From Aquanectria penicillioides (lineage: Eukaryota; Ascomycota; Sordariomycetes; Hypocreales; Nectriaceae): 64,000 nt of DNA. The first letter of the stretch is position 1, and every line of letters starts with the position of its first letter. Below the pieces are notes generated by a model, which saw only the letters and a program-made list of their open reading frames with translations, searched no databases and was not told where the DNA came from. Made by a program: the position numbers and the translations under genes. The stretch covers positions 3,782,746-3,846,745 of the forward strand of contig PYIU01000001.1 of assembly GCA_003415625.1 (NCBI GenBank). The letters are read 5' to 3'. Below are positions 10,879 through 22,455 of this stretch, piece after piece.

Positions 10879-12466
10879 CTAAGCAATCAATACCTGCTTC
10901 TCCTTCTTAAGACTTTCGACGAAGTTGGTGGACACATTGAGAGTTTGCGCGACGATGTCAGGAGGAGTCAGCGCCAACCACTGCGTCAGCGAAATGTCGG
11001 CGACCCTGTCGGATTTGTAAACTTCGATCCAGACGAGGTCTTCAGTCTCAGATGTATTCTCAATATAGTGGCTTCATAACCGTCCATTAGCATTAGCCAC
11101 ATACTCTATCATTAACAGGGCTCTGTACTCACCCAGAGTTGTCCGGGAAGGCCGCAGTATCGCCAGCAGACAAGTCAAAGGTTCTCGCAGCTGCATTGCT
11201 GATGAAAATGCTAGCTCTGCCCTTTCCCTTGTGGAAATAGAGACACTCCTCAGCCTATTGTCATCGGTTAGATAACATGTCCCAGATTCCTTGATGGAAA
11301 ATCCATTTAGGATGTCCTTACATTTGGGTGCCAGTGAAGTTCACGGAGGCCACCGGGCTTGAGAGTGACAAAGGTTGCAGCCAACGTCTTGCTGGTCGGG
11401 AAATTGGTCGAATCAATCTTGTAGAATTGCCCGCCAGATCCGCCAATTTTTTCCGGGGCATGCTGGAGAGTGCGATACACAAGTGAACGATTACCACTGA
11501 GAGTCCCCGCGGGCCCTTTGGTGACACTCTCCTTGCTAACTTCGGCATTGAGAATGTAGGGATTGGGGCTAGTGACATTCTTAAATACTTGAGGGTCAAT
11601 GCCAAAATTCTTGGCCAAAATGTGCTTCGAGGTATGAGTGATCCAATCACCAACCATGAAAGTAGTTCTAGTCAATCGTCAGCGGTTTGTTACAATCATC
11701 ACGGATAGCTAAAAAAAAAAAAAAAAAAAAACAGACCCAATTTTGTCAAAGTCGGCTTCATCAAAGACCAAAAGATATTCGTTCTCTTCAGCAAGTCCCT
11801 GGATCGTGTGCGCAGCACCCTTGGGGAAGTACCAGATGTCGCCATAGTTGAGCGTCTCGACCTGATATCTGCCGAACTCATCGACGGCAGAAATCTGAAC
11901 AGAGCCATTGTACACGATACCCCATTCTACCTACAATTATTTGCCACTAGCCTTTATAATTGTCAACCGTATAAACTACCTTTTTGGTGGACTTACAACT
12001 CGATGCCAGTGAAGCTCACGAAGGCTCCCTTCCTGAGGTGCTGCTGGGCGCCAGACATGTCATAACTTGAAGGGAGATCCCGGATTACCTGCTCACGAAC
12101 CCATCCTCCCTTCAAGATACGAGTCTTAGACTCAGAAAAGCTCTGTTTAAGGTTGGTAACAACGCCGTTGTCCGTAGACTGTTGACCCAGATTGTCCGGG
12201 TTCTGAAGATCCAGTTGCTTGTTGGTGCCTCCTGTCGTGCACGAGACAAATTAATACAAAGAACAGTCGGAAATCAATCTATTTTAATCACACTGCGTTT
12301 TTATCATACCTCGGATTGGCCCGCCCTTGCCTTTACCATCATCGGGGGATCCTTGGGCGAATTTGGAATCACGCTTCTCGAGGTCAGAAGACTGGGGAGT
12401 TGCAGCGGCAAACTGAGAAGCCCAGGCCAATGACAAGGAAACCGAGATGATAGTTGGAACCTTCAT
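10879..12466 (-). CDS. Secreted bicupin oxalate decarboxylase, frameshifted here
   Basis: Six exons: 12310-12466, 11997-12231, 11737-11930, 11322-11667, 11133-11254 and 10879-11071. The signal peptide begins MKVPTIISVSLSLAW. Family landmarks follow in order: GTNKQLDLQNPDN, GGWVREQV, the first cupin (ELHWHRV then EWGIVYNG and GDIWYFPKGAAHTIQG), DDWITHT-like GDWITHT, and the second cupin (GGLRELHWHPN). The enzyme splits oxalate into formate and CO2 using manganese bound by each cupin's His-x-His, Glu and His. The coding sum is 1247 nt, one short of a multiple of three. The loss lies at about 12020-12022, between KGAF and RELHWHRV, directly before the first metal-binding motif. Both flanks are otherwise well conserved. 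One missing base would restore about 415 residues. The second cupin has NAEEC where NAEEW is usual. Confidence 0.85.
11711..11731. repeat. A21 homopolymer in an intron
   Basis: Twenty-one A on the plus strand, which is T21 in the decarboxylase pre-mRNA, placed just inside the third intron (11668-11736) near its 5' splice site. Confidence 0.9.
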
Positions 12467-14409
12467 TTCGACTTCAGACGAGATACTTTCGTAAACAGAT
12501 AGAGATGGAAACCGACCAGAAAACGTCAACAATAGAAGAGTCGTGAGCAACCCGAGCTGAAGGCATGCGAATTACTAGCTGTTCTTATACCCCTCTTTAA
12601 CCAATGCACCTCCTATAGAATCAAAATCACCACAATTTTTCCATGTTTGGATGGTAATCACAGAATTGTATGTGCACTGACACGCAACTTCCTCACCGAC
12701 GTCACTGATGAGTTTTATAGTGGCCCCAATGTCACCTTTTCTCAAAGAGATGAAGATTGCCAAGAAGGTGACAAGGCGGTAATTCCTTGGTTTTAGTAAG
12801 AATAGGGGCCGATCATGTCTCTGAAAGAAGCTCACGAAAGGTCTGCGACGGAATCCGGGGTTTCGACATTTACAGTAGAAATAGCGTGATCGATCCGCAC
12901 CTCTAGTTCCGACGTTAGACAGTTCGGGCTGTGGCGGGCGAATTAGAGGCTACGCTATTCGATCACGCATTAAGCATAGAGTCAAAGTAATGAATATCCT
13001 CATAGTGGCACATGGGGAAACGCATGTCGCTGTTGATCGATTCGACTTCACTCGGTTCAAGCCCGGCTACGAGCCCATAGGGCTGCACCTGTTCATTGAT
13101 CTCCGACCTATGCATATGACTTGATTTCTCAACTTTGCAGATGTCCAACTTTGACTCGATTTTCTTCCTTTCTCGTCAGCCTTGCGTGCTATGATAAGGC
13201 AAATGGTCGTGGGGTTAGGGGCCTTTGTTTCATCGGCGTAAATCCAGCTGTTGAACTTTCTAAATACCCAAAATTGAAGTCGCCATCGACCCTAACAAGG
13301 CGTGTATATCCCAGTTCGAGACTATCTTGGCGATCACGTACGAATTGAGCCTGGGACGGCAAATTGGGGTGCTCGGCTGCGTCTCCGACATGGCTGTTGC
13401 TGACCCGCCCCGACGAGCCTGTCCCCCACGTCAACTGCCGCGGAGATCCGTGCGTATCCTGGAGGCAAGGGCCTTTAATTAGGTGAGCAGCCTTCGGCAC
13501 GCGTTGGGAGTTCGCGAATGGCATCGCCTTGTGTCGCGAGGCGTGGCTGGTCATCTGACATCTTGAACACGGGTGGCACAGTACCAAGCCTGTCCCTGCA
13601 TAGTTCCAGACTAGAATGTGTTTAATATTTCTTCATAGTGGCATCATCATGCAGTCTTGTTGATGCGAATATCATGACGATGAGAGACAGGGCAACTCGC
13701 CAGGGTCCAGTCGGGTTGAGAGTGGTTTCACTCAAATTAAACTAAAACAGGTCAATGACATCTTTAACGTTCTGATTCCGGTCTCTTACTGTATCAATAC
13801 AAGCGTACAAAGCCCAGGGGCTTACTAGATGAGGTAAGTGAATGTGATGGCTGTCCCTTTTTCGTGACTTTCACAACATCTTGACGAATCACCACACTTC
13901 CTTTACCTGTAAACGGTCGCATGCACAGACTACGCCTCACTAGTAAACAACCCAGTGTCTCTTGAAAGAAAATGGTTGCTGATATTTCCCAATAGCGGTG
14001 CCAAATTTTTCTTTACTAGTATCAGTCCGGTTGTCGTCTCATCATGACACCATCAGAACTAGACAAATTCAGTGAAGAGGACAGCAGCAATTTCTTAGGA
14101 ACCTCATGGTCTCAGAGATTTCGATAGCGTCAAGAAGAATCATTAGCATCACGGTGAATTGTGTCTTTGTGGGGCTTGATGATACAATTGAAAGGATCGA
14201 AGTGAGAATGGCAATGAGCTTCAGGAGAGCGGGCGGGAGCAGAATCAGAATCAAGGAAGCTGACATCAAAACGAGCGCTCAATCGTCTATATATTCCCGA
14301 GAAACTCTCTCAAATCTTCTCATTATTGCTACCAAGATCATCAATCTGCTCATATCCAAGTGGTAGCATCAACAAGATTATCTAATTCTCTCCTTTCACC
14401 TTCTTTGCA
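12467..14409. other. Long intergenic region, no gene seen
   Basis: About 1.9 kb between two divergently transcribed secreted-protein genes. No open frame has a recognisable domain, a signal peptide or plausible splice-joined continuation. A TATATATT element near 14287, about 120 bp upstream of the ATG at 14410, is a plausible TATA box for the SBP56-like gene. The decarboxylase promoter lies at the other end. Confidence 0.55.
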
Positions 14410-16079
14410 ATGTCCTCCATCGTTTCTCTTGGCACGCTTGCTGGGCTTCTTGCTACGCAAGCCTCAGCTCTGAGTCTCCCACCACTTATCCCATCTATTC
14501 CAGGCATCACAGAACCTCTCAATTCTCTTGCTCCTCCTTTGCCCATCTTGCAGGTCCCAACACCTCCGCTAGACAGCCCGCCCTTTGAGGTTGCCAATAT
14601 CGAGCCCAAGAAGATTGGTTACTTCTGGACTGGAGCTGGGGATAATCAGCACAAGTATTTCCTGATTACGACTAGTCTCGATGATGTATGGCGTCAAGTC
14701 TGCGAATCTCACAAACTCTGGTCTCTAACATTCCACTTTAGGACACATTTGGCACCATCATCGCAATCACTGATGTTCCTAGCAGCGGCAATTCTCCACA
14801 CCATTTAGGGCCATCCAAGGATGGTAAACTACTCGTCGGTGGAGGTCTTTTGTCTCTTTTGAAGACTCAGGATACTGCATACTATTTTGACACGTCCGAT
14901 CCGTACCACCATAAGTTCAGCCATAGCAACCGGGGTGTCCTGAGCTCCATCGTTGATGAAATTCGCGCCAAGCCTGAAGGGTCTGTACTTGATACCCCAT
15001 AAGTCATCTGAATTGATCCTAAAATCTTATCACAGTGGCTTCTTCATCACATACATGGGCAGTGCCCTTGGCACTTCACCCGGTCGCCTCGTTGAGACTA
15101 ATGCCAAGGGCAACATTATCCACGAATGGCCCGAGGATGTCGAGGGCACTCTCAACATCTTAGGAGAGCAATTCTCTCCCCACGGCCTTAGCGTTGATTT
15201 TGAGAAGAAGATTATTCTCACTTCTGATTTTGTCGTTCCACTGTCTATCCTCAAGCCCACTACTGGCATTCAGAAAGCCAACACACTCCGTCTCTGGGAC
15301 CTTGACTCTCGCAGGATTCTCTCTACCATCACCATCCCCGATGTAAGCAGAATATTCCCATTTTTGAGAAAGCTCTTTCACCACTTCTTCATAGGGTCAA
15401 GGCATCCAGGATGTGAAGTTCATCCCTGGCAACAAGGAGAGTGCTGCTCTTGCAACGTAGGTCGGGATATTAACTTTTCACTTTACACTCAGCTAATAGT
15501 CTATTTAGTGCCGTCGGTCCTGGCCAGATTTGGATCATCTACCCCTTCCGTAAAGACGCGAATGACAAGCAGGGCGTTGCTGAGCTCCTCTATGATCTTG
15601 GCGACAACCCCAAGAACTCGGTGGCAATTTACTCTGACATCTCGGATAATGGAAAGTTTGCTTATTTCACCATTACCCTCGGAAACCATGTCGCTGCTCT
15701 CGACATCTCCGATCTCGGAAATGTCAAGCGTCTTGACAAACCCGATGAGCAGCAGCCCATTATTGGTCCTCACTACGTCAAGATCTCTCCCGACAAGAAG
15801 AACCTTCTTGTCACCGGTTATTTCGTCCAGGCTGGAGATGTAAGATCCCTTGAGTTACTTGATAAAATAACAATCTCTGACGGTTCTTAATAGATTTCCG
15901 TTCTCAACACCCCTGGCGATTACAAGGGCCATTGGATTGACATCCTCGAAGATGGATCTCTTCACTTCAACCGATCCATCGACTTCGAATCCATCTTTAC
16001 AAAGAGCCGAGGTGGTGCCCGACCTCACAGCTCAGTCATTTTTGACTTGACAGACCCCAAGAACCCCATCTACTACTAA
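14410..16079 (+). CDS. Secreted SBP56-like (selenium-binding protein) propeller
   Basis: Six exons: 14410-14685, 14742-14980, 15036-15342, 15395-15456, 15509-15839 and 15894-16079. They total 1401 nt (466 residues), and every junction preserves frame. The N-terminus is a signal peptide (MSSIVSLGTLAGLLATQASA) followed by a proline-rich segment. The body resembles the SBP56/methanethiol oxidase family: GTSPGRLVETN, SPHGLSVDFEKKIILTSDF, GPHYVKISPDKKNLLVTGYF, and the end GGARPHSSVIFD parallels the family's PHYL...VVSDYF and GPARPH signatures. Family members are mostly cytosolic, so the signal peptide is unusual. I do not see the family's Cys-containing motif, so binding of selenium or oxidation of methanethiol is not supported by sequence. 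A secreted beta-propeller of unknown substrate is the safe reading. Confidence 0.75.
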
Positions 16080-16473
16080 AGGGTTAGTTGGTGATCATAT
16101 CGGCACCTGAATGATCATTTAAGTCGGTTACACTGTTCACGAATCCTTGTCTAATGCGACCGATTCTTGCTCAAAGGCTGTTACTTGGTTTCGATTGTCT
16201 TAAAAGCTCCTAAATAAATGGGAGCAATTCATGCCAGAACTCTATTTTCTCGTGTTGTGCACTTTAGTAAAATTCATAATCTTTAGTATAGTTAATGCAT
16301 ACTATTGCCCTCATGTCCTTGTGTCCTATTTAGTCTCATGATCTCAGTATTCGGGTTTGGTCAGGGCAGCATTGCTTTATTATTGTGCTATATACTGGGC
16401 CAACCAGAAGCCCCTGGCGTTTTCAATCAACAATATAATTACATCGATGCTCCAAATATTGCCATCCAACTTT
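16080..16473. other. Convergent 3' flanks
   Basis: 394 bp between the stop codons of the convergent SBP56-like and glycoside hydrolase genes. AT-rich, with no gene seen; presumably two 3' UTRs. Confidence 0.65.
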
Positions 16474-17974
16474 CTAGAGTCCAGAAATCTCAAAGGCATA
16501 CGCCGTCGAGTTGGTGGGTGGATCCAAATAGAGTGTAGCCTATGAAGAATGTTAGATTCGAGACCTTGTTTCTCGACTCTAATTCTCAGCTTTGATAAAC
16601 AAAACATTCACTCACCGTATTATTAGAGTAGGTCTGTCCGCTAATACCAAGATCGACGATGGAATTGATTTCGCCTTCAGCACCATTCCAGTCAAATCGA
16701 TAAGTGCGGAGACTGATAGTTCCTTCAGTAGCCAGGCCCAGTTCACTCAAGCCAGAAACGCTAATTTCGTATGCTGCCTGAATTGTTCTCGTACCTGCAA
16801 TGATTTTCACTGTGTTCTCCGATCTCGTCGCGAAAACATCAAACTGGAGATCGGCTGACGCTGTCGTTTCGACCCGGTCTCCTGTCATTTCCGCGTAATA
16901 CTTGTAAAGCTGCCATTCACCATTTGGATAGTAAGTACCATTAGTGTTGTAGATAAGATTTGCCAGGTAGTTGTGCAAGTCGGAGCCTCCGCCCCAGTTG
17001 GCACGTAGACCACGGATGTTGTGTCGTTCGAGTTGGGCGAGGTAGTAGACCGAGTTTGCTGGGTTCTGTTCAGAAGGCCAAGCATACTCGTTCACATCAA
17101 TAGGTCTGTCTGGCAAATCATATACGCTCCTCAGACTATCAAAGTCTGGAATGGTCAAGTCCGGCTCACGTTCCCAAGAGCCAATCTGGTGCCAGGAGTA
17201 TCTATCAGGTACCGTGTCATTTCCCGATACAGAACTCATCCAAGCCTTCCAATTATCATCAGTGGTACTGGGCGAGTGTGCCATCGAGGGTCCACTAATC
17301 AATGTACCAGGAAGCTCAGCCCTAGCAAATTCTTAGTGCTAGCACTCAATCGAGAGCCTGAAAACATACCTGACAAACTTGGTTGCGCGGACATAGTACT
17401 CAACAAACTGGGTCCATGAGCGCGCCCAGAATCCTTCCAGGTCTGGCTCGTTCCAAATATCAATGACTAGACCTTCAAGCATGTCGTTGGCCTTGATATC
17501 ACTAATGAGCTGTCCAAGGAAAATTTCCATTTCGGTCCAGTTCCCATTATCACCTGGGAACAACATTTCAGTGGACGAACCACCTTGAGAGCCCCAGAGA
17601 TCGTGAGGGAGCAAGATGAAGTCGCCGCCATATTTTCGAGTTGTTCGATAGTTAGACAGAGTCGACTGGAACCGTCCAATGTAGCCCTCATAGCCACCAT
17701 CTTGCCAGCCCGGGTCATCAATTTGAGCCCCGCCAGCGCGATTTGCATTGAATTTAATATCGGTTACCAGGTAGTCAGGGATGGAATTGTCGGCATCCGT
17801 ACCATTGTCCGGCCATCCATAGATGAAACCAGAACCAAGAAAGGTAGCCTCGCCAACTGAGTTGGCAATGTTGACAGTTGCGGTGCCAGACGAGACTCTT
17901 CGCATATTTGCCACAGCGCCTTCGAGGGGTGCCGCAAAGCTGAGGAAAAGAATGCCGATGTTTGAGAGCTTCAT
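16474..17974 (-). CDS. Secreted clan GH-A glycoside hydrolase, GH39-like
   Basis: Three exons: 17370-17974, 16616-17321 and 16474-16539, summing to 1377 nt (458 residues). Intron 1 (48 nt) joins KFVR to AELPGTLISGP. Intron 2 (76 nt, GTGAGT, branch TCTAAC) leads to a small last exon encoding ATLYLDPPTNSTAYAFEISGL. The signal peptide starts MKLSNIGILFLSFAAP. The probable acid/base is Glu176 in IDIWNEPDLEGFW; the probable nucleophile is Glu280 in PIDVNEYAWP. These placements fit a (beta/alpha)8 clan GH-A enzyme followed by a C-terminal beta-sandwich. Relatives are filed near GH39, but the substrate (xylosidic or other) cannot be told from sequence. It is likely extracellular, acting on plant or fungal polysaccharide. 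Confidence 0.78.
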
Positions 17975-19864
17975 TTTGAAAGGTTTGTAGAGTTGGCGGG
18001 TGTGGATGGTCATGGAGCAACTTTGGAGATTCTGAATTCGTATTAAATAGACCCTATTTCTTAGCCTATGCAGATCAATTCTTCGATAAGTATGGCCATC
18101 CGCCACCGGAGACCTCGTTACTCCACCGGAGTACGCGGTTTAGCCGGTTCACAATGATGATTTGGAAGAACGCGGGGTTGTGGGGAAGATCATGGAGAAT
18201 TGCAGATGATCCTTGCATCATGATTTTCTCCAGCTTTCGCTAATTACATGGAGATATTCAGGTGAGTTTGGGGCTGCAGCAGGATGTAGTATGATCAATG
18301 ACTAAATCTTCTCGGGGTTTCTGAGTTTCTAGGGGCAGGGATTCTGCGTATTGAACCATAGCACCTCAGCAAAAACTGGAGGTACCCCCTTGCCGAAACA
18401 AGTGGTACTTTGGGTTCTATACTTTCAACACTGCGCTGGGAGATTAGTCAACGGCACCAATAAGTTGATTCGACAGGTAGAAAACGGTTGGCTGAGACAC
18501 AGAGCTGGTCGAGCTACGCTGCTGTGTATATCCTCAGTTCCGTTTCATCCACAAAGAAAACAATTTATTACCCAAAATAAGTGGGTTCTGGGTTCGACAT
18601 TTGCATCATGATTTATTCTTCGAATTGGTTCAAACTCGGCGATGTTGCGGACTGCTTTCTTCCAGCCTAGAAAGTCGTACGAATAGCCATGCCGAAGGGT
18701 CCAGCAGGGATGCTCCACTAAATGATAGTGCCTGGGTCTCATCTCATGCACGCACTTACACGAGGGTCAGAGTACGACCGAATTGGAACCGGGTCTTGGA
18801 TAAAAGCGCAGTGTTGGGTTTTCTAGTCTGTTTATGAAGCAATTATGGAACGATCTCGGGGTTAAAGGGGGATCCAGCTCCGGAGTGTGACTCCGCTGGC
18901 TCCAGGACGTCCTTGTCTCAGTTCGTGAATGGGAGCGAGGAAATGAACTAACTACAGTGCAGGACAAATCAAATATATTGGCATTCGCACAACTCCAGGG
19001 TGTCACCACACGCAGAGCCGGAGTCTTAGCCGTGAGGAGCATATTCATGCTTGACTACGGGTAAGATCAATTGACAGGATCCGATTTCCAGATCTCCCAA
19101 GGGCGTCCTTCCCTTCCATCTTCTCGGTCGATGGACCACCATTCAGTTGAGCATAAATCCTAGCAGCCGAGGAATGAGAATTGGCCGTAATCTACGGATA
19201 CCAACGTAGCCATGATGGGAATTGCCTCCTGGTTTTTTGAACATTTATGGTGAGCCTCGTGGGCTGAAAATGCGTGGGCCAGCGACCTCAGATGGCTGGC
19301 GGCGTGAAAGAAACGAGAGTGCGGGGGATTTTCTCTCAACTCAGGAATCGGGGGCAGGCCAAGTAGCTAATGTTTTTCGCACTCACCACCAGCTCAGGCC
19401 AAGTGGGCCTCCCTGGACCCGCGAGACCCATCCGACTGGGCCCAAGTGTCGGCGAGATTGACGTCTACAACAAAGCCACGATTGGGGGATCGGAAAAATC
19501 TCATTTCTTGTCATGTATGAGGACATGGTTGAATGGTCACTTTCCATATAGTTCGGTGAACAAAAGTACAACAGTGTGCTGTACAAGAACCGTCGGGTCC
19601 TTGGACAAGACTGTTTTCCAGGATTCGCAATCATTCAGGGTCCAATAGCATCAGGCTACATGCGAGACCATGGCCATTATAGCACGAACGCAAAACAAAA
19701 TCTACGTCTCCAAAACAAATGGTCTCCTCTCCTTTATTATTTCTGTTCTCTCCATATTCCCTTCTTTTTCTTTCTTGCAAGAATTTCTAGTGTTGTTTGT
19801 GACTCTCCCTTGTTTCCTTCCCCCTTGCCTATTGCCGACACCCACGTCCTCAAGCTCACGCAGC
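17975..19864. other. Intergenic region, no gene seen
   Basis: About 1.9 kb between two divergently oriented genes. The short frames present are not supported by splicing or domains. T/C-rich sequence (about 19720-19850) immediately precedes the DUF3533 start and looks like a 5' leader. Confidence 0.6.
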
Positions 19865-21160
19865 ATGTCGGTGATGAATTCCCCAAACGAAAGCCCCGGC
19901 ATGACTCCGCGCGGAAGGCTCAAGAGCACTCTCATTCCGTCGGTCATTTCTTCCATTATGTTGCAGCTGCTCATCCTCGCGAATCTGTCCTATCTCTATG
20001 GTGCGACCTTTCAGCAGCAGTCCCGCGTCCATGCCCTCAACATCCTTCTCGTCGACTATGATGGAGGCGAAATTGGTCTTGCTGTCAAGTCTGCATCTCA
20101 GGCCCTTCAAAGCAGCCAGTTTCCTACAGTTGATGTCGGTTTAGTCTCGGATTACCCTGACCCCACGAAGATAAAACACACAATTTGCCATGCCAATTAC
20201 TGGGCAGCCATCTACGTCAACAAGGGGGCCTCTGAACAACTTGCTAGCTTTCTCAACGGATCTGTGAGCCAGTATGATCCCGCTTCTGCAGTCACGTACA
20301 CATACAATCAAGCCAGATACTCTGTTATCGGCGACTCGTACTTGATAAATGGCCTTGCCAATATTGTGAGTGCCTCACGAACCACGTACTACGAGTCATC
20401 GAAAGCGAATACGACCTTGTCCTCTCTCGACTTCGCCGACCCGAATATGGTTGCAGCTTTTCTCGATCCCATCGGCTCCTCTCCTGATTTCATTCGGCCG
20501 ACATCACAAGTTAGTCGAGTCTTTTACAATACAGTCAACATCGTCATCCCTCCTTTGGCCCAGTTCTTTTTCATACTTGCTCTCAACGGCATAGCTGCGG
20601 CGACTGGATTTCACGCTCAGGCTCGGATCCGAGATGTTTGGCTCTTTCGCTTCTGCATTAGCAAGGTGTATACCTTACTATCCGGTCTTATCATGGCATC
20701 CTACGTTTGGGCGTTCAAGGAGACTTGGGCTGTGGATGACGCAGTGTTTGGTAAGATGTGGATGCTCTTCTGGTTTCTCATGGATATCCAATTTCAGGTT
20801 ATGGAAACTTTGGTCGGGTCTTTCTTGCCCATCCAATTCACGCCCTTTTTTGTCTTTACATGGATCATCACGAATGTCGCGAGTACCGTGTTCCCGTTGG
20901 AGATTATGCCAGGATGGTACAGGATTGGCTATGCCTTACCGTCCCACGAGGCCTATGCACTCATGGTGCAACTCTGGTCTGGTTGCGCGGACCGGACCCG
21001 AATTGCGTTGCCAGTTCTCTTTGCTTGGTGGGCTTTTGGACACGTCACAGCTGTTTTCTCCGTTCGCAAGAGGTGTTTCGATGCTAGACAGATCTCATCT
21101 GATGCAGTCTCGGAGATGACGGTCAGCAATGCTGTTTCGAACACGGAGAATTTGAAATAA
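19865..21160 (+). CDS. DUF3533 / SNG1-like membrane protein
   Basis: Single exon, 431 residues from the ATG at 19865; in-frame codons upstream to 19670 encode an implausible hydrophobic leader in T-rich DNA. Architecture as in yeast Sng1 (nitrosoguanidine resistance) and the DUF3533 family: one N-terminal membrane segment (about residues 20-45, TLIPSVISSIMLQLLILANL), a large luminal or external loop with ALNILLVDYDGGEIG and CHANYWAAIYV, then about five C-terminal membrane segments from IVIPPLAQFFFILALNG onward. The fold resembles the permease half of ABC-2 transporters but without an ATPase. The role is probably linked to membrane lipid asymmetry or drug resistance, by family only. Confidence 0.85.
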   Translation: MSVMNSPNESPGMTPRGRLKSTLIPSVISSIMLQLLILANLSYLYGATFQQQSRVHALNILLVDYDGGEIGLAVKSASQALQSSQFPTVDVGLVSDYPDPTKIKHTICHANYWAAIYVNKGASEQLASFLNGSVSQYDPASAVTYTYNQARYSVIGDSYLINGLANIVSASRTTYYESSKANTTLSSLDFADPNMVAAFLDPIGSSPDFIRPTSQVSRVFYNTVNIVIPPLAQFFFILALNGIAAATGFHAQARIRDVWLFRFCISKVYTLLSGLIMASYVWAFKETWAVDDAVFGKMWMLFWFLMDIQFQVMETLVGSFLPIQFTPFFVFTWIITNVASTVFPLEIMPGWYRIGYALPSHEAYALMVQLWSGCADRTRIALPVLFAWWAFGHVTAVFSVRKRCFDARQISSDAVSEMTVSNAVSNTENLK

Positions 21161-22455
21161 GAGAAAAAGGTTGACTGAAAGGGCGTCACTCAAGAGGAGA
21201 TTACCGGTCCGCTCTGGAATACGGGAATTATAGATTTGAAGCAATGAGAATATCTCATCTGTGATAGAATATGGAAAGGTCCTCTGGGTTGATGTTCGAG
21301 GGAAAGTGGATCGGCGCGAGCTGTGCTGCTAGTCAAACTGGAGACTGACTATAGTCACGATCGGTTCAGAGGGTCGTTTGGTTGCATTCATACTATAATT
21401 AGGTCGAGTAAAGGGTTTTCAATATGGAAATGTTGATCTCGGTTGATTACAAAGAGGGATAGGGGTACAGTAGACAGAATAGAACTATGGGCTATTTGTC
21501 CAATTCTGGAGACTATGGCCCAGCCTAATTTGGTTCCTAACGCTACCAGCTCGCGTTTATTATGACCAAAACAACGCGTCAAGCTTATTCGCATTTTTGC
21601 CCCAACCTATGGATAATGTTTGTTTGTTGTGTCTTTGTGTTGATGAGCACCATAACACTGCTTACAGTTCTGCGGCGTAACTACCTGTTTCGCAATGATC
21701 AGGTAAGATGGCACCCTCGCCACAATGCACAAGCGGCTTCACTCACACACTGCAACACAATCTGATTGTCCTTCCTTGTAAGGGCATTCTGTCATGATCC
21801 CCAGATCCTCCGGCTCTATAGGTCATCGTTTCTTCTTCTAGTCACAGCTTCAATTATGTTCGTCCCAAAGTGGATAGACACAATGATTCGCCGTCTCGTT
21901 TGTGCCTCACGTTGGGATTATTGAGCACGAGTTTCCGATAGCCCACTCGACACATCTCTAAGACAGCGCTTTGCAGCGGAAGTCGAATCGTGGCTTTGCA
22001 GTAACCTGAACAGCTTCACTATATTTTCCAACTCCCTGGTTCATTTAACCTCACCTTTCTATCAATGATACGGTGTCAATCTAAACGCCCTCGCCGGCAA
22101 AGTTTGGGAGCTGGTGATTTCTGATCACTCCATCACAAACAGCAGAACCAACCAATGCGAACACCCAACCCCTGCCGCTCGCACAGCCACACCTCAATGA
22201 GTGCGCAATCCGATTGCCTCACACAATAAGGCAAATTTGTGTCTAAGCCCGGATTGAACGCAAGCGAATGTATTGTTGTTCATTTCGACAGCCGGTCTCC
22301 TCATGTGCAAACTCTTTTCCTTCGCTCCCACTATCCCCTCACGTGTTCCTTCACCACATCCGTCTATCTCATTCCGTCATTCATAAACGAACGACCTTTG
22401 CAAAGCTCAACTGACCGTAAAGGGGCAACCCGATTTTCTCATGCTTTCCTCCAAC
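21161..22455. other. Intergenic region, no gene seen
   Basis: About 1.3 kb holding the 3' flank of the DUF3533 gene and the upstream region of the DUF3632 gene. Open frames are short and unconvincing. Confidence 0.6.
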
